Shown here: positions 6,386 to 11,259 of the stretch, in pieces
Layout: the number at the start of each line of letters is the position of its first letter
How positions within the stretch are numbered: position 1 is the stretch's first letter
NCBI GenBank assembly: GCA_002279285.1
Contig: NCBR01000077.1
Span: 1 to 11,259, forward strand
Reading direction: 5' to 3'
DNA: 11,259 bases
Source of the DNA: Acidobacteria bacterium 37-71-11
Lineage (GTDB): Bacteria; Acidobacteriota; Thermoanaerobaculia; Thermoanaerobaculales; Thermoanaerobaculaceae
Translations under genes and position numbers: made by a program
Notes under the pieces: model-generated
The model's database searches: none
Told to the model about the DNA's origin: nothing
Seen by the model: the letters and a program-made list of their open reading frames with translations, nothing else

Positions 6386-8245
6386 CTACCTCCACTCCAC
6401 CCGGAGGAGCTGCGCCGCCGCGACCGCCGCCGCCCACAGCAGCGTGAACACTGCTTCGAGCGGCCAGACCGGAACCGTCATCAGCGCCGGGGAGACGTAC
6501 GCGGGCAGCCACAGGCAGGCCGCGGTCGCACCGCCCACCCCAACGACGGCAAGCAGCCAGCCAAGGACGGGCCTGCCGCCGTAGGCCGCACCGAGGCCCG
6601 GGACCGCCAGGTCGGCGAGACGCCGTTCGAGGCGGAGGGAGACCTGGCGGCGGAGAAGCTGCTGGCGCTTGGCGAGCTGCGCATCGATGCCGACCATGTC
6701 TTTCTTGAGGAAGATGTTCACACACTGAGTGCAGTAGCTCTGGCTCTCATGGGACAGCTTGCAGCGCCGGCAAAACGGCCGGCCGCACTTCAGGCAGGAG
6801 GCTGCGAGCCCACCGAAGTGCCTGCGGGCGAGCAGGAGAACGACGGCGACCATCAGGGCCAGGACGGCGCCGATCGCGAGGGGGTGGGCGAACGTGCGCG
6901 AGCGTGCCAGCGGGGGCGGCAGCAGTCCGCGGTTGAGCAGGACCAGAGGATCCTTGCGCGCGAGCATGGCACGGGCCTGGGCAAGGGAGAAGACCGGCTG
7001 GATGATGTCGCGGTCGCGCGCCGGCACCAGCGCGGCGAGACGCTCGCCCCCCGCGAGACGCGCCGCGGCCATGGCCTCGTCGCTCTCGTGGAAGTGGTAG
7101 TTCTGCGCGTACGTGAGCGAGAGGTCGTAGTTCGCGATGGCGGGGTCGTAGCCGTAGTTCAGGGCCGATTGGAACGACTGCAGCGCCGCGTTGTAGTCGC
7201 CCTCGGAGTAGCGAACGGTGCCGAGCGCAAAGGCGAGCGCCGCGTTCTGGGGCGCCTTCCGCAACCCCTCGCGGTACGTCAGCGTGGCCTGATCGAGGAA
7301 GCCGAACTGGCGGTCGACGTCGCCGGTCAGGAGGTAGTAGTCGGGGTCGTCCCCGAGTACGTCGGCGAGGGCGTTGAGCTCGTCGAGGATCCGAGGCTCG
7401 TAGCGCTTGTCGGCAAGGACCTCGGCCGCCTGGATGACCGCGTTGGGCGGGTGGGTTACCGCGCGAAAGCCGACCTCGATCAGGGTGGGGGTGGCCGCCA
7501 CCAGGATCAGGCCCGCGGCGCCGAGAACCCTCTGGCCAGCCGTGAAGTACGCCCAGCTCAGGGCGAAGACCCAGAGCACCAGCCACACCGGGTCGCCGCC
7601 GGCGAAGAGCGGGAGCGCAACCACCAGCAGCGAGAGGATCCCGCTGTTGGCCCCGAGGCGCCACCGGGCTCCTGTCTCGGTGAGGTCGTGCCAGAGCCTC
7701 GGCAGCACCTTGCGGATCGCCAGCAGGCCCCAGACCGTGAGCGCGGCCAACACTCCGGCGAGTGCGGAAAGCAGGGCGGTCGCAGCGATAAAGCCGCGCA
7801 GGCGTTCGTCGCTGACGAGGCAGAACACGCCGCGGCCGAGCGCCCCGAACCCCGCCACCAAGTTCGCATGCTTGAGTCGGACATCGGCCAGCGCCAGCCA
7901 CGCCTCGGCGCTACCGGGGTCGAGGCGGGTCGCCTGGACCAGCACGGTCTCGGCTTCGGGCCCCGCCAACGTCCTGGCGTGGACCACAAGCGCGAGCGCG
8001 AGCGGCGTCAGGCGCTCGAGCCCCGTCTTGCCGGCCACCTGCAAGAGCTCGTCCGCACGCTCTCGGACGGCGCCGGGCGTTGGGCGGTCCAAGACCTGGG
8101 CGAGCCGGAACCACGCCTGCTCGACGTCGCCGCCTCGTCCCTGCTCGGCCCCGGCGGCGGCCGCAACGGGGAGCAGGGCGAGCGCCAGGGCGCTAGCGCG
8201 TCGCAGCCACGAAGAGCGAGCGCAGCTGATAAAGGACGTCCTCAA
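6386..8245 (-). CDS. Membrane TPR protein with a cytoplasmic-type zinc ribbon
   Basis: A 619-residue membrane protein of unknown function. A signal peptide or anchor (about 5-33) is followed by a helical region with TPR-like character (41-145), membrane segments near 151-180, 199-217, 219-234 and 240-260, and two or three TPR units (about 303-400: YYLLTGDVDRQFGFLDQA, ALGTVRYSEGDYNAALQSF). Next come a membrane helix (454-473), a six-cysteine zinc ribbon (C484, C487, C492, C495, C505, C508), a basic coiled stretch (520-545) and two more hydrophobic segments (about 562-582 and 592-612). Start: TTG 8245 has AGGAGG 9 bases upstream and begins exactly at a signal peptide; the frame continues to 8533, but that part is a shadow of the DUF1844 gene. 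It overlaps that gene by 53 bases, and the DUF4388 start is 2 bases after its stop, so the three genes form an operon. TPR plus zinc ribbon suggests protein-protein contact. Confidence 0.75.
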   Translation of the reverse strand: MRTSFISCARSSWLRRASALALALLPVAAAAGAEQGRGGDVEQAWFRLAQVLDRPTPGAVRERADELLQVAGKTGLERLTPLALALVVHARTLAGPEAETVLVQATRLDPGSAEAWLALADVRLKHANLVAGFGALGRGVFCLVSDERLRGFIAATALLSALAGVLAALTVWGLLAIRKVLPRLWHDLTETGARWRLGANSGILSLLVVALPLFAGGDPVWLVLWVFALSWAYFTAGQRVLGAAGLILVAATPTLIEVGFRAVTHPPNAVIQAAEVLADKRYEPRILDELNALADVLGDDPDYYLLTGDVDRQFGFLDQATLTYREGLRKAPQNAALAFALGTVRYSEGDYNAALQSFQSALNYGYDPAIANYDLSLTYAQNYHFHESDEAMAAARLAGGERLAALVPARDRDIIQPVFSLAQARAMLARKDPLVLLNRGLLPPPLARSRTFAHPLAIGAVLALMVAVVLLLARRHFGGLAASCLKCGRPFCRRCKLSHESQSYCTQCVNIFLKKDMVGIDAQLAKRQQLLRRQVSLRLERRLADLAVPGLGAAYGGRPVLGWLLAVVGVGGATAACLWLPAYVSPALMTVPVWPLEAVFTLLWAAAVAAAQLLRVEWR

Positions 8246-8594
8246 GGTAGCGAGCCTCCTCGCCGGAGAGCTGCCCTGCCGTCTTCTCCTGTACCACGGC
8301 GAGCAGGTCGATGAAGAAACGGGCGGTCTGGGGGTCGCGGCCGCGTCCAGGGATCTGCCCGGACAGCAGTGCCGCCGCCTGTTGCGCCAGGAAGTCCACG
8401 AGGTCGAGAAATCCGATCGCCGGGGGGGGCGAAGCCGGCTCCGGCGGCTTCTCGGCGGTATGTGGCGGGCTGATGGCAGGCGGCTCCTCGGTGGCCGGCG
8501 CCGGTCCCACCGCCGCCGGCTCGACCTCGTCACCGTCGACGGTGAACCGCCGGCGATCGACGACCTTCATCTTGCCTTCGTTCTCCTCCGCCAC
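8193..8594 (-). CDS. DUF1844 domain protein
   Basis: A 133-residue small protein of unknown function. The N-terminus MKVVDRRRFTVDGDE (9-23) is a typical opening for this family, followed by a low-complexity Pro/Ala/Glu linker (24-59). The DUF1844 domain is at about 60-130: FLDLVDFLAQQAAALLSGQ, FFIDLLAVVQEKTAGQLSGEE and YLEDVLYQLRSLFV, matching the family pattern of a residue run IDLL..eKT.G.L..eE followed by LR..F. The GTG start (8594) has GGAGGAA close upstream; ATG 8570 is a later alternative preceded by AAGG. It is the first gene of the DUF1844-TPR-DUF4388 string and is transcribed divergently from mazG. Its 3' end overlaps the start of the TPR gene by 53 bases. No catalytic residues are evident, and the linkage is the only hint of function. 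Confidence 0.83.
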   Translation of the reverse strand: MAEENEGKMKVVDRRRFTVDGDEVEPAAVGPAPATEEPPAISPPHTAEKPPEPASPPPAIGFLDLVDFLAQQAAALLSGQIPGRGRDPQTARFFIDLLAVVQEKTAGQLSGEEARYLEDVLYQLRSLFVAATR

Positions 8595-8623
8595 CTATTC
8601 CTCCGCGCTCCGAGCCTCGTCTC

Positions 8624-8652
8624 ATCTTACGCACTTGGCTCCGTCGGAACAA
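8624..8652 (-). promoter_or_regulatory. Candidate promoter of the DUF1844-TPR-DUF4388 operon
   Basis: Minus strand TTGTTC (8652-8647), 17 bases, TAAGAT (8629-8624, 4/6) would start transcription near 8617, 23 bases before the GTG of the DUF1844 gene. It is a moderate match. It lies in the 96-base divergent gap shared with mazG. Confidence 0.45.
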
Positions 8653-8676
8653 GCTCCCGGCTTCGCTTTGCGAGGG

Positions 8677-8682
8677 TATACT
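8677..8682 (+). promoter_or_regulatory. -10 box directly before mazG
   Basis: TATACT (5/6 to consensus) ends 8 bases before the mazG ATG, so transcription would begin at or within a base or two of 8690. No Shine-Dalgarno sequence sits at a usable distance (GAGGG at 8672-8676 is 14 bases away and inside the promoter). No good -35 box is visible 16-18 bases upstream. Confidence 0.45.
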
Positions 8683-8690
8683 CCCGCCCC

Positions 8691-9491
8691 ATGAGCGAAG
8701 ACAACTCCTTTGCGGCGCTGCGCGCGCTCTCCGCCCGGCTGCGGGCGCCCGACGGCTGTCCCTGGGACCGCGAGCAGACGCTGGAGAGCCTGAAGACCTA
8801 CATCATCGAAGAGGCCTACGAGGTCGTCGACGCGATCACCGACTCCGACGCCTCGATGCTCGCCGGCGAGCTCGGCGATCTCCTCTTCCAGATCGTGTTC
8901 GCGGCCCAGATCGCCGCCGAGCGGGGCCTGTTCGACATCGACGACGTGTGCCGCGGGATTCACGCCAAGATGGTTCGCCGCCACCCCCACGTGTTCGGCG
9001 ACGTCGAGGTGCGAGACGCCTCCGATGTCGTGCGCAACTGGGAGGCGATCAAGGCGAAGGAACCGAGGGAGGGGGGCGCACTGGCGGGCGTGCCGCGCCA
9101 GCTGCCGGCGCTCCTCAAGGCGCTGCGGATCACGGAAAAGGCGGCCGCCCTCGGGTTCGATTGGGAGCGGGCCATCGACGTGGTGGCCAAGCTTGAGGAG
9201 GAGGTTGGCGAGCTCAAGGAGCAGTTGGCGCCCGGCCGCGGCGCGGCTTCCCGCGAGGGCGTGCGGGAGGAGCTGGGCGACGTGCTGTTCGTGATGGCCA
9301 ACCTGGCCCGCCAGCTCGGGGTCGATCCCGAGGCGGCGCTCCAAGGCGCCAACGACAAGTTCGCGCGTCGCTTCGGGGCGATGGAAGATGAGGCACGGCG
9401 GCAGGGCGCCCACCTCGCGGCGCTCGGTCCCGGAGAGCTCGACGTCCTCTGGAACCTGGCCAAGGCGGCGGAACGTTCAGGTACGGAATGA
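8691..9491 (+). CDS. mazG: MazG nucleoside triphosphate pyrophosphohydrolase
   Basis: A 266-residue two-domain MazG, a cytoplasmic enzyme that hydrolyses (d)NTPs, including damaged ones, to the monophosphate and pyrophosphate, and in E. coli also lowers ppGpp by a MazEF-linked route. Domain 1 starts with the diagnostic RAPDGCPWDREQT (18-30) and carries the metal-binding set E40-E41-x-x-E44 with E60-x-x-D63. Domain 2 carries L168-E-E-E-V-G-E-L175 with E193-E-L-G-D197, then VDPEAAL and the NDKFARRF block. Both domains keep their acidic residues, so both could be active. The length is that of the full MazG family. ATG 8691 is the only start that keeps the family N-terminus. There is no mazE or mazF next to it. 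A -10 box immediately before the ATG suggests a leaderless mRNA. Confidence 0.95.
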   Translation: MSEDNSFAALRALSARLRAPDGCPWDREQTLESLKTYIIEEAYEVVDAITDSDASMLAGELGDLLFQIVFAAQIAAERGLFDIDDVCRGIHAKMVRRHPHVFGDVEVRDASDVVRNWEAIKAKEPREGGALAGVPRQLPALLKALRITEKAAALGFDWERAIDVVAKLEEEVGELKEQLAPGRGAASREGVREELGDVLFVMANLARQLGVDPEAALQGANDKFARRFGAMEDEARRQGAHLAALGPGELDVLWNLAKAAERSGTE

Positions 9492-9492
9492 T

Positions 9493-9521
9493 TTGACATT
9501 TCTCCCCGCCGAGCCTAAGGT
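9493..9521 (+). promoter_or_regulatory. Promoter of the peptidyl-prolyl isomerase gene
   Basis: TTGACA (9493-9498, perfect), 17 bases, TAAGGT (9516-9521, weak -10, 3/6) begins one base after the mazG stop codon. Transcription would start near 9528, giving a 34-base leader that contains the small palindrome GCTCCG-TC-CGGAGC (9535-9548) and GGGGAG 7 bases before ATG 9562. Confidence 0.6.
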
Positions 9522-9561
9522 GCGTCGGGTTTTTGCTCCGTCCGGAGCGGGGAGACATTTG

Positions 9562-10626
9562 ATGCGCAAATCCTTATTGGTTTCTGTCATCGCCGCCGCA
9601 GCGGCTTCGGCGGCGTTCGCCGCAACGCCCGTCCTCCGAGTCAACGATACGGTCCTGACCGACGGTGACCTCGCGATGGCCAAGAGAGTCGTCGCCATGC
9701 AGATGCAGGGCATGCCCTCGACCGACGCGGTCGTGACGCGCCATGCGGTCGACCAGCTGATCAGCAAGACGCTGGTGCTGCAGGCGGCGCGCGACGCCAA
9801 GATCACGGTGGACCCGAAGGCGGTCGCGGCGAGCATCGACGAGCAGCGCAGCCAGCTCGGCGGGCCCGAGGCGTTTGCGAAGGCGCTGGCGGCGGCAGGG
9901 CTCACGGAGCAGGATCTCGTCCAGAAGGAAACCGACCGGATGATCATCCAGAAGTACCTCGAAACCGAAATGACCAAGCGGGCCGCAGTCAGCGACGCCG
10001 ACGCCAAGGCGTACTACGACGCGAACCCGAAGCAGTTCGCCCATCCGGAAGAGGTGAAGGTCCGGATGATCCTGATCAAGGTCAACCCGGCCGCCGACCC
10101 GAAGGAAGAGGCTGCGCTGAAGGCGCGCGCCGAGGAGGCCCGCAGGCGCGTGACCAGCGGCGAGGACTTCGCCAAGGTCGCGACGGAGATCTCGGACGAC
10201 CCGAGCAAGGCCAAGGGGGGCGAGATCCCGACGTGGATCCAGAAGGGGCGCATGCTGCCCGACCTCGAAGGGCCGGTGTGGGCGCTCAAGCCCGGTGAGG
10301 TCAGTCAGGTGCTGCGCAGCAAGTACGGGTACCACATCTTCAAGATGGAGAGCCGGCGCGACGCCGGCCAGTCGACGTTCGCCGAGGTCGAGCCCACGCT
10401 GGTCAATTTCCTCAAGAACCGCAAGGTGGACGACGCGATCCAAGGCGTCATCCAGGAGCGCAGGGCCAAGGCGAAGATCGAGGCGCTCGACCCGGCGGTC
10501 AAGGCCGCGCTCGAGCCCCCGCCGGCGCCCGCCGCGCCGAAGAGTGGGACGGCGGCTCCGGGAGCCGCCCCGGCCAAGCCCGCGATGCCGGCCAAGCCGC
10601 CAACGGATGCCCCAAAGCAGCCCTGA
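9562..10626 (+). CDS. Periplasmic peptidyl-prolyl isomerase, PpiC/SurA type
   Basis: A 354-residue exported folding factor. A signal peptide covers 1-20 (MRKSLLVSV, Ala-rich core, likely cut after AFA). An N-terminal SurA-N-like helical region (about 27-140; VNDTVLTDGDL, AVDQLISKTLVLQAA) binds clients in such proteins. A single parvulin domain spans about 164-262: EEVKVRMILIKV, EDFAKVATEISDDPSKAKGGEIP, PVWALKPGEVSQVLRSKYGYHIFKM. It catalyses cis-trans isomerisation of prolyl bonds. The tail (317-354) is Pro/Ala/Lys-rich low complexity. There is no lipobox, so it should be soluble in the periplasm rather than a PrsA-type lipoprotein. ATG 9562 is chosen because GGGGAG stands 7 bases upstream and the signal peptide begins there; the frame is open further left inside mazG. 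The Nudix gene overlaps its end by 20 bases, so the two are co-transcribed. Confidence 0.93.
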   Translation: MRKSLLVSVIAAAAASAAFAATPVLRVNDTVLTDGDLAMAKRVVAMQMQGMPSTDAVVTRHAVDQLISKTLVLQAARDAKITVDPKAVAASIDEQRSQLGGPEAFAKALAAAGLTEQDLVQKETDRMIIQKYLETEMTKRAAVSDADAKAYYDANPKQFAHPEEVKVRMILIKVNPAADPKEEAALKARAEEARRRVTSGEDFAKVATEISDDPSKAKGGEIPTWIQKGRMLPDLEGPVWALKPGEVSQVLRSKYGYHIFKMESRRDAGQSTFAEVEPTLVNFLKNRKVDDAIQGVIQERRAKAKIEALDPAVKAALEPPPAPAAPKSGTAAPGAAPAKPAMPAKPPTDAPKQP

Positions 10627-11023
10627 CCGCAGCCTGCGGGTCGTGGTGGCGGCCGTCGTCGAGCATGACGACGGCCGCATCTTTCTCGCCCGGCGCCTGC
10701 CGGACGCCCACCTCGGCGGGCTGTGGGAGTTTCCGGGGGGTGCAGTCGAGGACGGCGAGACGCCCGAGGAGGCACTGGCGCGCGAACTCGTCGAGGAGCT
10801 CGGTGTCCGGATCAGCGTCGCCGGGCCGATCACCTTCGCGTTTCACCGAGACGAGCAGCGCGACGTGCTGTTGCTGTTCTACGCCGCACGCATCGTGCAA
10901 GGGGAGCCCCGCGGGTTGCAAGGCCAGGAGGTGCGCTGGTTCGCCCGCGCCGAGCTGGCCGCTCTCGCCACGCCGCCCGCCGATGCCGCCCTGGTGCGCC
11001 GCTTCTCCAGCAACCAGGCCTGA
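10607..11023 (+). CDS. MutT-type Nudix hydrolase (probable 8-oxo-dGTP diphosphatase)
   Basis: A 138-residue Nudix protein. The Nudix box is complete at residues 45-67 (G-x5-E-x7-R-E-L-x-E-E-x-G-V), with E60, E63 and E64 as the metal ligands. Preceding residues LGGLWEFPGG (36-45) are the pattern seen in MutT and in the C-terminal domain of MutY. A late W-F-x-x-x-E-L (GQEVRWFARAEL) is also MutT/MutY-like. Such enzymes remove oxidised dGTP from the nucleotide pool; CTP pyrophosphohydrolases look similar, so substrate is not certain. The ATG at 10607 lies inside the end of the isomerase gene (20-base overlap) with only a weak ribosome site, so translation is probably coupled. The frame is open upstream to 10295, but that is a shadow of the isomerase gene. 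Confidence 0.87.
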   Translation: MPQSSPDRSLRVVVAAVVEHDDGRIFLARRLPDAHLGGLWEFPGGAVEDGETPEEALARELVEELGVRISVAGPITFAFHRDEQRDVLLLFYAARIVQGEPRGLQGQEVRWFARAELAALATPPADAALVRRFSSNQA

Positions 11024-11259
11024 CGCCACGCTACGTCAGCCCTTCCGACTCGCGGCTCTGCTCTGAAGATGTCGATTCTCTATCCCCGGTGATCCAGCCC
11101 CGCGCGTGGCCTGTCTTGTCTTCTTCACTGCGTGAGGCCCTATCTTTTGCCCGCGGGCTGCGGCCGTGGTCGCTCGGGCGGCGCATCGAGCGCCGCCCTC
11201 CGACCCGCCTGCGCGTGCGACCGAGCAGGGCGTCCCGCGGTGGGGCCCCTCGCTGTTCT
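11024..11259. other. Right-edge gap with a strong hairpin and no supported gene
   Basis: These 236 bases follow the Nudix stop. A hairpin GGGCGGCGC (11176-11184), loop ATCGA, GCGCCGCCC (11190-11198) has a perfect 9-bp stem, and flanking GGTCG and CGACC can extend the pairing. A weak promoter-like pair, TTGTCT (11116-11121) and TATCTT (11141-11146), has a poor 19-base spacing. An Arg-rich frame is open from GTG 11089 to the window end, but I recognise nothing in it. Confidence 0.5.

Noticed and set aside
5160..6584. A 474-codon plus-strand frame opposite the DUF4388 gene
   Set aside because: Same antisense composition effect. It has no recognisable domain, while the opposite strand carries a clear DUF4388 domain with a good ribosome site.
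6749..8314. A 521-codon plus-strand frame opposite the TPR gene
   Set aside because: Low-complexity Arg/Gly/Glu/Gln-rich translation with no domain. The minus-strand frame has TPRs, membrane helices and a zinc ribbon.
8246..8533. The 96 codons upstream of TTG 8245 as the N-terminus of the TPR protein
   Set aside because: They are Arg/Ser-rich and lie wholly inside the DUF1844 coding region, and the signal peptide begins just after TTG 8245.
11089..11259. Partial gene starting at GTG 11089 and running off the right edge
   Set aside because: 57 open codons, Arg- and Ser-rich with no recognisable motif or clear ribosome site; the hairpin at 11176-11198 lies inside it. Sequence to the right is needed.

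Overview
The window is GC-rich, gene-dense DNA from a free-living bacterium, most probably an Acidobacteriota member (a Thermoanaerobaculia or Holophagae-like lineage) or a relative of the former Deltaproteobacteria. That placement is an inference. It rests on high-GC codon use, a dnaK controlled by a MerR-type HspR repressor, and a DUF1844 / TPR-zinc-ribbon / DUF4388 gene string that I associate with those phyla. No rRNA, tRNA, CRISPR array, transposase or phage gene is visible.

Layout. On the plus strand at the left edge are the 3' end of a sodium:solute symporter gene (1-504) and an orphan PTS EIIA-type protein (613-1140). They converge on a long minus-strand block. Read in its own direction, that block begins at about 8650 with a DUF1844 protein, then a membrane TPR/zinc-ribbon protein and a DUF4388 protein. 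Next, from its own promoter, comes dnaK, then hsp20, hspR and an RpoD-like sigma factor. Right of the divergent promoter region (8595-8690), plus-strand genes encode MazG, a periplasmic PpiC/SurA-type peptidyl-prolyl isomerase and a MutT-type Nudix hydrolase. The last 236 bases hold no gene I can support, only a strong hairpin.

How it fits together. The core is a protein-quality-control unit. DnaK refolds proteins, Hsp20 holds unfolding ones, HspR represses the set, and a sigma factor is translationally coupled behind HspR. The dnaK promoter (TTGACA, 17 bp, GATAAT) carries an 11/14 match to the HspR operator HAIR across its -35 box, so an HspR feedback loop can be read from the sequence. hsp20-hspR and hspR-sigma overlap by 4 bases each (GTGA, ATGA). 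On the other side, MazG and the MutT-like protein are nucleotide-pool housekeeping enzymes and the PpiC-type protein is an envelope folding factor.

Points for a second look: the sigma gene is interrupted in the -35-recognition helix by what looks like an 8-nt deletion; three copies of a hairpin repeat lie after the sigma and dnaK stop codons, and the diverged copy keeps its pairing; the DUF4388 protein ends in a pseudopilin-like segment; and the DUF4388 stop codon lies inside the dnaK -35 box. I found no clearly new defence or mobile system.
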